From Turnera subulata (Eukaryota > Streptophyta > Magnoliopsida > Malpighiales > Passifloraceae): DNA of 64,000 bases. The stretch spans positions 3,774 to 67,773 of the forward strand of contig JAKUCV010003152.1 in assembly GCA_028386065.3 (NCBI GenBank). The letters run 5' to 3'. Below, one piece after another: positions 10,551 to 21,500 of this stretch. Position 1 is the stretch's first letter. Every line of letters starts with the position of its first letter. Under the pieces are notes generated by a model. It saw only the letters and a list, made by a program, of their open reading frames with translations, was not told the DNA's origin and did not search any database. A program made the position numbers and the translations under genes.

Positions 10551-11549
10551 TGATCATTTAGGTGCGTACTCCTTCCATCTTGTATGTCACAATGTGAATA
10601 TCCATGTGCGTTAGACCCTGCATTAAGAGTGTCTTAACCTTCAACAATCACATCCAGTGACCTGTTTCTTTGGCCTAATGAATGCCTCTATTTTCACCAG
10701 GCCAGTCCTTTACTAGGAAGAACAAAGAACGAAAAAGAAAACAAATTTTAAAATTGGAACATGAAGCTTTAGCTTTACTGATTTTCATACTTGTTGACAA
10801 TGCAGAGAAGAGCACTCTCAGGAGACTGCACATTGACTGGCCTTCTTGTTTGTGGATTCTGGCCATTTTTCCAAGATTGGCAAAGTTTCTCCCTGGGGCG
10901 TTTCAGTGAAGAACACATATTTTTCAGTTAATAGATAATGGATAATGGATAGGATAGAGCTTAGTATTTCCCTGTAATATTCTTAAACGTCTGCCCTTGA
11001 GTTATGTTTTTATGATGTTGCATCCCTCTCTCTCAATTTATTTAGTTCCTTGAACTGTTATGGCTGGCCAATGAATGGCCTAATTATTTTGTTTTCCATA
11101 TTTATTTGTATTTTTTAATTGGGAATAAATGAGAAAGGAAATGTATTATTTCCATCGTGCAAACATCCCTACTTTACCAATGTTGTTCTTTCTATTAACT
11201 CTGTGCAAAGCCCAAAAAGATTAAAAGGGTTACCAAGTTATAAATTGAATAATTTGTCCCTGTAAAATATTAACCAGAAAATTTTTGTGGGAATACTGTC
11301 ACTCGGTCTACTGGGCCAGTCTTGGGAAAAATACTTTCAATTTTGTCAAAATGGAGGAGATAGCCTTGGGCTAGGATCCACAACTGGAGCAACTGGAACC
11401 CATTATGGTCTGGTGGCAAATGACTACTCCAATTCTGAGTCTGAATGGGCTTTGATTCTTAGATGAGCCTACTTTTGTTTGCTCCATAAGGGAAGATATC
11501 ATAGGCAGAAGATGTTGGTTTTTGTTGGTCTTAGAGAAGAGAAGAGCTG
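10551..11549 (+). other. ORP 3' flank
   Basis: This is presumed 3' untranslated and downstream sequence. AATAAATGAG near 11124 is a possible polyadenylation signal. No coding region is recognised. The right edge is the 17-bp target duplication (11533-11549) of the next LINE. Confidence 0.5.
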
Positions 11550-13058
11550 TGAAACTGGCGTGGAAATTGGTGGATAATGATAATAGTTTATGGGTCCAAA
11601 TCTTTAGGAAGAAATACCAGCGTGCTCCTCTCAGCCTAAAAAAGAAACAGGGCTCCAATCTTTGGTACGCTATTTCGAAAATTTGGCCACATTTTCGTGG
11701 GGAATTGGGCTGGAGGGTGCGAGATGGGGCGTGGGCACTTTTCTGGTCAGACAAATGGTTGTGGAGGGACAGATCTTTTAGTGAGGTGCGTCTTGTTGAG
11801 CCAGTACGACTTCTGGATGGCGCAATGTGTTGACCATAATGGCACCGGGGACTGGAATGCTATGCAGGCTTTGCTACCCTATGAAGCCAGGGGTCTGTTG
11901 TGCACGACTCCGACTCCTCGCCTGGAGCAGGGAGCGGATGAAGCTCTTCGGCTCCCAAACTCAAAGTGTCGATTCTCTGTCTCCTCTGCATATGAATTAA
12001 TCGAAAGTCCAAACTGGGAAACAGAGGACAGATTTTGGACTCTAGTTTGGAAGTGGCAAGGGCCTTTAAGAGTCATTTTCTTTCTGTGGCTTTTGGGGCC
12101 ATGAAAGGCTCATGACGAATGAGTTGAGGAGTAAGAAGACATTTTTTCCACGTCCAATTCTTGTCCTCGTTGTCTACATAGCACAGAATCAGTGATACAT
12201 GTGATGAGGGATTGCTTCTATGCAATGGATCTATGTCGTGCTATTAGCAAAGACTCTCTGCCCCCCCAATGTTTTCAGTCTGCCATTTAAGGGAGTGGAT
12301 AACTATAGGAATCTGGGGAGAAATCAGGTGGAGGAGAGGAGGAATGGCGTGTGCTATTTGCCACGGTTTGTTGGAAGCTAATGGCGGTGGAGGAATCAAT
12401 TAGTTTTTGACAATGAGGAGGAAACCGTAACCAACCCGGCCAGACAAATCATCATCACTGCAGAGGAATTTAAGTCAGCAGCAAGCCGGCCGAACCTTCT
12501 CCAGGAACAGAGGGTATCAGCCTTTCGTTTTCCAGGTACACTGGTCCCCCCCTCCCCTCCCTTGGGATTCATGAAGTTGAATATTGCGGTTAGTTCATCC
12601 CATAGCAATTCGAATTTTGGTGGAAGTGGAGTCTGCAGGGACTCCAATGGTGTTTGGTTTGCTGGTTTTGTTTGTGCTATTGACCCTTGCCCTGTGCACA
12701 TGATGGCGGGGTTACTGGTAATCAGCAAGGGTCTCAAGTTTGCACAAGATCATGGCCTCAAATCGGTTACTGTGGAATCCGAAGCCTTGGATGTTTTGGA
12801 ATGGCTATTGGATGAAGTGCCTTGGGACCAGTCTTTTGTTGAGATTGTCAATAGGATTAAATCTATACAAACCAATTTTGTTTCTGTATCATTTGCAGCA
12901 GTCGATCAGAAAGCTAACTTAGTAGCTCAGGGTATAGCCCGGTTATCTCCACTTTTTTGTTCGACAGGGGCTCCATGGGTCTATGACCCTGTTTTGTATT
13001 TTGATGTAACTTCATATATATCCCGCCTTCCCGGTCTTCGACCAAAAAAAAAAAACAA
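11550..13058 (+). mobile_element. 5'-truncated LINE (L1-type) with 17-bp target duplication
   Basis: AGAGAAGAGAAGAGCTG is present at 11533-11549 and 13059-13075. The insert starts inside the C-terminal part of ORF2 (KLAWKLVDNDNSLW, comparable to QAWRLVNNPQALW in the intact LINE at 24864-29390). It passes through a broken zf-RVT region in two frames (11522-11833, 11697-12104). It then has a readable RNase H-like domain (12562-13089; MKLNIAVSSS, GLKSVTVESEALDV, LVAQGIARLS) and ends TCTTCGACC plus an A-run. In the first RNase H strand Asp is replaced (LNIAVS rather than INCDAS), so the domain is not catalytic. Confidence 0.88.
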
Positions 13059-13075
13059 AGAGAAGAGAAGAGCTG

Positions 13076-14156
13076 AAGAGGGTAGGTAATGGTTATCTAG
13101 GATACCAAAAGGATGATATGAAAAATAATTTTTTGTCTTTACATATTTCAGTTTCAATCAGCATTTAGTTCCTCACCAACTGTAAAGAACAAATATAGCA
13201 TGTAAAAGTCATAAATGAATGACTATAATCATCAACCATGAATTATTTGGAAAGCCAACTATTCTGAATCGCCCCTAGATTTACCTACCAATCAATAATC
13301 AGCAAGTCATAACACTAATCAAAATGAAAAGAAACAAACACCAAATACATTCTTACTCCCCTCTGTATGTTACTACTATGGTGACATTACCTTGTCAACT
13401 GTCCAGAGAGTATAATGTAACAAGTCACATTCCACCACTACAAAATCATGAAAGTTTAGTGTGTGATAAGTGTGGTAGAATAATTAACAATCATTTATTA
13501 CATTATTCTTCCATATAAACTGCACCAACCATTTTTCGTTATACACTGCAGGTTTCATGCATGCCACCCCTCATGGGTACTTTCCATTATAGATGACCAA
13601 GTTGTTTGACCGATAAAAGAAGGTGATCTAGAGTGTTCATCCCACCTTGGGAGTTATTAATTTATTTTACGGGTACTATCTAGTGATAAAATGTGAAAAA
13701 TTCTTGTTTCTTTTATATAGTATAAACAAAAAATTCTCGTAACAAGAAAAATTAACTACAGGAAAACACCAAGTTAGGACATAATCTTACTCTTATCCGG
13801 GACCAACTCTTATCTTGGCTAATTCAAGGCTAGGATTCTCATCTAATCATCTCTTTATCTCAATTAATTAAGGACTAGGATTCACATATATAATCATCGC
13901 CTACGTTCTTGTTATTCTCTAAATTGGGCAGAAATATTATTGCACATCATATCTGTACTAGTGAATACACAAGGCAAGGATCAGGGGAAATTGGAAAGGG
14001 ATTAAAATCCCTGATGTCAAAATTGAAGAGTAGAGATTTGGGTATGAATATCTTGTCTCAATAACGCACATATCTCTCCCTATATATAAGTGGTCCTCTA
14101 GGGAGCAAGAAATACTCCATCTCTCTCCATTAATCTCAATATTTTACCTACCAACC
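13076..14156. other. Intergenic, upstream of the AGL80-like gene
   Basis: This is AT-rich with no coding region recognised. It contains the promoter of the MADS gene at its right end. Confidence 0.5.
14081..14090 (+). promoter_or_regulatory. TATA box of the AGL80-like gene
   Basis: TATATATAAG lies 76 bases before the ATG, a usual plant TATA-to-ATG distance with a short leader. Confidence 0.65.
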
Positions 14157-14960
14157 ATGACTAGGAAGAAGGTGAAGCTTGCCTACATCTCTAATGATGC
14201 AGCAAGGAAGGCAACATTCAAGAAGAGGAAGAAGGGTTTGATGAAGAAGGTGAGCGAGCTGAGCACCCTATGTGGAATAGAGGCCTGTGCTATAATTTTC
14301 AGCCCCTATGACTCACAACCTGAGGTGTGGCCCTCCCCATTGGGCGTGCAACGAGTTCTTTCTCATTTCAAGAACTTGCCTGAGATGGAGCAAAGCAAGA
14401 AGATGGTGAACCAAGAGAGCTTCATCAGGCAAAGGATCGTGAAGGCGGCGGAGCATCTCAAGAAGCAGAGGAAGGACAACAGGGAGAAGGAGATAACACA
14501 GGTGATGTACCAGAACTTGGTGGCAAACACTCTCCATAACCTGAACATGATGGACTTGAATGACCTAGGGTGGGTTATTGACCAGAACCTGAAGGAGATC
14601 AACAAGAGAATCGAAACCCTGACCGAAAAGAATCATGATTCCAAGGAGAAAGTAGGAGGAGGAGGGTCTAGTAGTGGTGGTGGACACCATGATGATCAAC
14701 GTCACCACCTGGCAGGACCTAGCAGCAGCACTGCAGGATCATCGGAGGATTATCTGCCGCAGAGGGAAGAGAGGCCTGCTAATAATAATAATAATGTTGA
14801 AGGGAATGTTGATCAACATACATTGCAGAGGCAGCCACATTGGTTCATGGACTTGATGAACCAACAAGACCCTATGGGGTTTGGTGGAGGAGAAGAGATG
14901 ATGCAGCCTTTTGGGGACAACAATCAGCCTCATCTTTGGTCTAGTGCATTCTTCCCATGA
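14157..14960 (+). CDS. AGL80: Type I (M-gamma) MADS-box transcription factor, AGL80-like
   Basis: This is an intronless gene for 267 aa. The MADS domain covers residues 1-60 (MTRKKVKLAYISNDAARKAT, then the basic KKRKKGLMKKVSELSTLCG block and ACAIIFSPYDSQPEVWPS), matching the M-gamma group that includes Arabidopsis AGL80/FEM111. There is no K domain, as expected for type I. A charged, probably coiled region follows (about 75-160). The tail is low-complexity, rich in Gly, Ser, His, Asn and Gln (about 170-245), and ends FGDNNQPHLWSSAFFP. Family members act as heterodimers in the nucleus. AGL80 controls central-cell and endosperm development, so gametophyte or seed expression is inferred. The first in-frame ATG follows a TATA box at 14081. 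Confidence 0.9.
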   Translation: MTRKKVKLAYISNDAARKATFKKRKKGLMKKVSELSTLCGIEACAIIFSPYDSQPEVWPSPLGVQRVLSHFKNLPEMEQSKKMVNQESFIRQRIVKAAEHLKKQRKDNREKEITQVMYQNLVANTLHNLNMMDLNDLGWVIDQNLKEINKRIETLTEKNHDSKEKVGGGGSSSGGGHHDDQRHHLAGPSSSTAGSSEDYLPQREERPANNNNNVEGNVDQHTLQRQPHWFMDLMNQQDPMGFGGGEEMMQPFGDNNQPHLWSSAFFP

Positions 14961-15341
14961 GAGGTTTTATTTATTTATGTTGCTTTGTTGTGTTTCTTGA
15001 GATTTTTCTTGGTGCATTTTATCTGTTCCCTTGTTTTAAGTCTGTTTAATTTGTTTTGGCATGGAGGAAGATCTTTGAGCCATGACTATTCTGTTTGTTT
15101 CAAGTATAGGGTTCAAGACAAAAACAATCTATATCTACTCATGAAACATGAAGAAAAATCCTCTTTGATTATATATCATTAATTCTAAGATCGTATAATA
15201 ATTTTGCGATGACATATTATTACTTGCAAATAAATAGAACTTTTTTATACTCAAGAGAGCGAATATAACTTAATTCGTCCATTATAATTTTTTTAAAAGT
15301 TTTACTCGAGGTTCCATTACAATATTTACATGGACGAAAAC

Positions 15342-15480
15342 CCAGCCCATAAGCTCAACAAAGAAATTGGCAAAATTGATCTTCAAGAATGTCCGGCCCA
15401 TAAGCTCAACAAAGAAATTGGCTAATTTGATCTCCAAGAATGTCTGGCCCATAAGCTAAACCAAGAAATTGGCAGTTGAT
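15342..15480. repeat. Tandem repeat, 51-bp period, about 2.7 copies
   Basis: GGCCCATAAGCTCAACAAAG (or close variants) recurs with AAGCTC/AAGCTA at 15351, 15402 and 15453. Each is followed by AAATTGGC and GATCTTCAAGAATGTC-like sequence. Copies 1 and 2 differ at a few bases and copy 3 is partial. Confidence 0.85.
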
Positions 15481-15984
15481 CGATAGCAATGAGAAATACT
15501 TACACAGATTCTATGTCACAAATTTTAATTCATAAAAATTGAGTTATAAATTAATCATTGTCAATCAAAAGCACTATAGGGCTTCATGTTGGTCTTGGAA
15601 TAATGATCCCCATAGTTTTTTTTCCCCCCCCAAAAGTATTCAGAAACAAGAAGGAAAAAAACAGAAATTATATCTAACAATAGCATACGGCATATGTGAT
15701 GGATAGGATTTTTTTATTCAATGAAAATTATCATTTTGTAATTGATACATAGTTGACTGCTGATTTAATTATCGGTATAATATGTATGTAACTAAAATTT
15801 TGGTTATAACATTTAAATTAAATCCACACTATTATAACGTCATAGTATGTAATAATTGGAATTTTGTATAGACTTCAAAAATTATTTTCTTGTAAATATA
15901 TAGCTTTGAAGTGATCACTGGCTGACTTATAAGGAGATAGATCAAGTTGGGATTTGTGTTTGTCATTCTACTAATATTTAATAC

Positions 15985-16200
15985 AATATCAACCCCGGTG
16001 GGTTAGATCAACTAGTTGGAGTTGTTCTAGTTTAACCAAGGGATCTCGAGTTCGAGTTTTGGGAACGCAACACTCTAAGGACTAGTGGCGCCAACCTTTA
16101 TGGTTCCAATCATGCCATGAGTTAGATTAGTCTGGGTCCGTTGTTATCCTTTAAAGGCGGGTTGGATATCAGACGTGTGGCTCTTATACATATCATGGTA
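15985..16200 (+). mobile_element. Probable tRNA-derived SINE
   Basis: GGGTTAGATCAACTAGTTGG resembles an A box. GAGTTCGAGTTTT about 40 bases later resembles a B box. The 3' limit and target duplications were not found. Confidence 0.45.
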
Positions 16201-16864
16201 CTTATCTTGAAACATTTTTTCACTTTATAATTATTCGACCTAGTCGGCGAATTCAACTTATTAAGCTATCTTGTTAGCACCAAAATAAGTATTGATGTCA
16301 TGTCCCTTTTTTTTTTTGGCTGGTTGGCTTGGCCTTTGCATGATAATCCATTTTTAGTGAACAATTTCAACGCTATCGATAGGAGGGAAATTAAAGAGAA
16401 ATTTTCTTGGTCGGCTACTTCGCATGAGACAAATATGCAATCACACTATATTCCATTAACTTCACATTTCTCTAATTACATACTTTCGTCTGATTAGATG
16501 CCACACCACGCATGCAACAGTAGTGTTTGTATGAGTTTCTTGGCATCACGTAGTTAATTAAAACTAATTGGCTGATCTCATATATGTAGCTTCACCATAT
16601 AGATCAACTTTATAGGGAATAGGGATTAGTTAGTCAAATGTGAAGAGGATGTTTAGGTCAACCCAAGTCATGTCGATGACAGAATAAGTACACACACCCA
16701 TCACCTCTTAACTGCATGATTGAGCAACTAGTGACTAAATTAGAAAATGGCCCTCCTACATTATTGGCCACTTGAAAATCATTGAGCAAGAGACAATATA
16801 CACAAGACCGAAAGTAATGATTTTCTCCTTATGTTTGTCGAGTACTAAATCCATCATACTTGAG

Positions 16865-17055
16865 CATCAACGAGGATTTGCTTAGTGAGCTAGGGTCTAA
16901 TAGGCATTTCTATTAGATTAAGAATTCGAATCTCGAGGACCATCTGCTTTAATGAGTAATTTAGAAATATTATTGTAAGCATTCGTTGAGTCCCTTAGTC
17001 TATCGCAATCATAAGTTAGAATTTCCCCTCAATCTAATTTTTTTTTTTTACAAGA
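16865..17055 (+). mobile_element. Probable tRNA-derived SINE with T-rich tail
   Basis: CTTAGTGAGCTAGGGTC (A-box-like) is followed by AAGAATTCGAATCTCG (B-box-like), and the segment ends near 17050 in a run of T. It belongs to a different family from the copies at 1180 and 2979. No clear target duplication was found. Confidence 0.42.
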
Positions 17056-17538
17056 AAGAAAGGTCATAGGGGGAGTGTTTAGTGGTATTAATTTGTTTGA
17101 AATGTGTAATGGGGGGTTTTGTGGTAGCCTTTCTATCGGTCAAGGCTTGGTTTTTTCCGTGGCCCTAATTTGAGCAAGGAAATGACAAGAAATCCCAATT
17201 ATTCTTGTCTGCTTCAAAGTTTTATTTTGTGGTTTCGTGCACTTCTTGGAAAATTGACCCGTGTGCAACTCTATGTATGTTGATTTGGACCTTCTTTGAC
17301 AGATGCGTGCAGGATGGATTAATTGTTAGTGAACGCTTCTGGTTGAATATCTCATAATGAAGTTAAAGTGAATTGGTGACAATAACCACCCAAAGATTGG
17401 ACAGCAGAAGCATAAGGATGGACTGTAATCTATATATGAGAATGTCTTTACATTTCCGTAAGGCTTATTGTCTATTGATATAGGAGACGACAAATATTGT
17501 ATAATGTCTATTATAAGCTAATTTTGTTCTATAGAAAG

Positions 17539-17586
17539 GAAAACAGTTTTTGTATCAAAAAAAAAACACAAGAAGAAAAACAGTTT
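17539..17586 (+). mobile_element. Possible micro-insertion (TTGTATC-An)
   Basis: GAAAACAGTTT (17539-17549) and GAAAAACAGTTT (17575-17586) flank TTGTATC plus ten A and CACAAGAA. The repeats differ by one base and the A-run is not terminal, so this is weaker than the other cases. Its TTGTATC-An end equals that at 44663-44679. Confidence 0.45.
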
Positions 17587-18534
17587 CAATTCTGATAAAG
17601 AAAATATCGAGAAAGATTTTACAAGTTTTCTTCCAATTCCATTGAACACAGATAGTAAAAAATTAATGATTGGGAATAACTGTACTCAAACCAATAGAAG
17701 CTTGATCGATGATTGTTTACAGCTCTTCTCTTGAAAGTTCATTGTACCATCATTAATATAGTACTGAAATGGAGAAAAACTGCTGAAACATTCCATCAGA
17801 AACATGTCAAAAACAAAAAAACTTATTGGGTTTTGTTGGCCCAAGAATCTTATTGCACGATCACTTTTAATTGAAAAGTTGTGGCGGTAGATCACACCCA
17901 TGTGAGACTGAGCTAACAGTTTGGTACTTCTCATGTAGTGAGATCTGTCTCCACAACTTTATTTTGCTGTTGATCAACACAATTCACATGGTGAAAATCA
18001 GAGCCCCAACTTTATTTTGCTGTTGTGCAATGAAATTCTTTTGGCTAACTAAACCAAATAAGGTTTTTCACATATTTATTAGGTATTCAAGGAGTGAGTA
18101 ATTGTCACATATTCGGAAAGAAAGAAGTCAAGCGAGTGAAATATAAATGGGAAGGACCAAGTACCTCAAGCCTTAAGATTTTAGATTAACATGTGATGTT
18201 CTAACCCTTAAATATGAATCTCATCTCGATCTCACTTGTTTTTCTACTTGATTTTCGGGCTATTCCAGGCGGCTAATAATATTTGTGTTTGAATGTTAAT
18301 TTCTTTTTTCATTACAAGTGCATGCCCCTCGGATTGGAACTTCAAAAAGTTGGAAAGGCAAGTGGTCGCAGTTGTATTGGAGACTCTTTGTCATATATCA
18401 ATAAAGTTTTACAATTGCTTCAATTTTGCCCATTCTACATCCAAACTGGGTACAAAGATGCTAAAAGTAAAGGATCGGTATGACCATAATATGCAAACGT
18501 AAGCCAAAAATTGGAAAAAAAAAAAAATCCCCAA

Positions 18535-21500
18535 TCAATGGAAAGTTGGCTCATCCGCCTCATTCAGCTCAATCCCCTGTTCGGCTAGCCTCTTGTCCTT
18601 GTACACATACCATCTAGCACACAACATATATATCACAAAATTCACAGTACTAAGTATCGCTAGTAGCCAATAGAAATAGTGAAGCCTTCCTTGGTTTAGA
18701 TTGTCAGCTAGCCATGGCTTGCTATTCCCTGTCACCTTATGCACTATTGACACCAACAAGGAGCTAAAGAAAAACCCAAGTGATAGTGTGCTTAAGAACA
18801 ATCCAGTGCTCATAGTCTTCATTCCTTTAGGACACTCCCTCAGGAAAAAATCAAGCTGACCAATGTAAGTGAATGCTTCACCAGAACCCACAAAGAAAAA
18901 TTGGGGGACCAACCAGAACACACTCAATGGGATCACGGCCGTCGGATCGTCGGTCAACCCGTGCGATCGTGCGGCTCTCAGCCTCTTCACCTCGGTGAGG
19001 GCTCCTGCCACCATTGACAAAATTGAGAAGACTAGACCAACCCCTATGCGTTGCAATGGAGTTAGGCCTTGTGGGTTCTTGAGCAATTTTCTTGCAATTG
19101 GGACAATGATGCGGTCATAAATTGGGACAGTCAAGAGAATGCTACCAACAAAGAAGACTGTAAGTGAGGCAGGAGGGATTTGGAAGGACTTTCCAATGTG
19201 ACGGTCCATGGTGGTTGCTTGTGACACTGAGAATGTGGTCATTTGGGCATAGATTGTCCAAAACATGATCGTGGTTGCCCAAATGGGTAACATTCTCAGT
19301 ACTAATTTCACTTCCTCAACATCTGTTAGTGTGGATAGATTCCACTTGTTGTTTACTTGCGTCATTCCTGGCTCCTTGATTGCAGCCTTATCCAAGAACC
19401 TGCAACAATTGAAGATAAATAGAATAAAATCATATGCTAGACAAAAAAATCACATGTTTCTGCAGTAACAGTCTCACATGTGTGTATCTTACTAAAATTT
19501 CATCTTCAATTAATTCAACCCACATTACTCATTGGTGGGCCACCTGTGATAGATGATTTGCAGCTAATTCCATTTAAGTCTGATACAATGATTAAAGTTT
19601 CGGTGAAAAGTTCAAATTGCATGGAACATGTGAAGCCAGAAATGAAATACAAGTGGTAATATACGACTTAATGTCCACCACCAATAATTAGTGGTTAATA
19701 ATAGGAACAAAGACAAGGCTCGCAGTGAGCAGCAGCAAAAGGAGCCAGAATGTCCGTGACTGTTAGCCAGGAAAGCTCGTGAAATCTTGCTCTTTCTTTT
19801 TTCTGTCCTATACTATGCAAACATGACATGTTCTTTTAGGCAATGTAGATACAAAGTATGGAGAAACCTATCCATGGTGTAACAGTAATACTATTTTTTT
19901 TTTTCATAATAGAGGGAAAGGTTATTATCTATGCTAGAAGTCAGATTCTACCCAGATGAGGGTAAGTTCTTAGGAAACTAAAATGGAGAGGCAGATATTT
20001 GGGGACCATTAAACTCAACAAGGGGGTGTAAGGCTACAACTATCAAGATTTTGGAATGTAGTGTTGATGATTACTCTCCATAACTAAAGGGCATTTAATA
20101 AGAGATGCATGCAATGACGATTGAATATGATAAGATTCGGTGGATCTTGATTCTTGGGACAACTTTACCTGGCACTAGATATTTTCTCCTGCTAGTATGT
20201 TTTTTTTTTTTTTTCTCTCTTCTATCTTATGACCAGATTCTTTGCAAGTAATCTGTTGATTTCGGTGGATCTTGTTTTTATGTCTGGACAAACATGAGAA
20301 TTGACCCTTGATGGGCTAAGAATGGTAACACTCTTCATGGTGCCAATCCATCCATGAAATGTAAAAATTTCATGATTTACTTGTTCCTTATGAAAGGTGT
20401 GTTCAATACCTACAAGATACTAAATGAAATATACTACTCCCTCGGTTTCTTATTAATTGACACTTTTTTTTTTGAAAACAATTAATTGACACTTTAGGAG
20501 TTTTAGTTTGTTTCAAAATAATTGTGTTTCATGTTTTCTAGGTAGCATTGATTATTTAATTTCTAAATATGTCCTTGTATTAAATATTTTATGTGAGAAA
20601 AAATAATAAATAAATTATTTTAAAAGGTTAGTTTGTCAAATATTATTGTTATTATAATCTAATAATGATGATGATTCAATGAACTAACCTCCTATTGGGA
20701 CTATAGTTAGGGGATGGGGCTACTGGTGATACCCAACAGGGCCCACTGGAATTAGCTGATTGCCATACCCATTTGACCCTAATCTTGGCCCACTTAAATA
20801 CTATAATTCGCGTCCCTACACCAATCAGCGGCCAACCAAACAAGGGGAGGGCAATGTTTATCCAAAAATTTTTATTGATTTTCTTGCAAGTTTATGAGGC
20901 ATACGTGGGTAACGTGGCTAGAGATCCTTATACCTTGGATGGATCATATTTTATTGTACCCCATTCATTTACTCAATAGTCTATGGAAATTTCTCACACT
21001 CATAATTGTGCATAAATTCCTATCTTACTCCATATACACAACATATTTTCTTATTTATTTAATAAAAGGGATATTTTATAGAGATTTTTTTTTTTTATGT
21101 TCAGAAAATCCATAGCTCTAACCGGTCCACCCATTAACGGATAAAGTTATCCAAACATATAATTTTTTATGTAACTGTAGGATTCAATAAGAAATAGATG
21201 TAATGTTTGGGTCTGGGTGGAAACTGGCCTGGACGTTTTTTTGTTTCAATTATGCCATTCCTTCTTCTAATTCTTATGATTTTTTTGAATTTATGTTGAG
21301 TCCGTATTCAATTTATTTGTATATGTATTATTTAATATTTCAAAGCAGTACGCTATCCAAGTATAATCTAAGTGGTGCATGTAGTTATAATTTAGCTAGT
21401 TTATTTGAATTGTAAATGAATTTTATATGATAATATAAAAGCATATGTTGTAAAGATAAAGATGTAATGTTTGGGCGGGGGATTGGCTGGCCTAAAATAT

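Larger units (their letters stand above)
14961..18534. other. Intergenic between AGL80-like and NPF6 copy A
   Basis: No coding region is recognised. It holds the 51-bp tandem repeat at 15342-15480, two SINE-like sequences (15985-16200 and 16865-17055) and a possible micro-insertion at 17539-17586. Confidence 0.5.
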
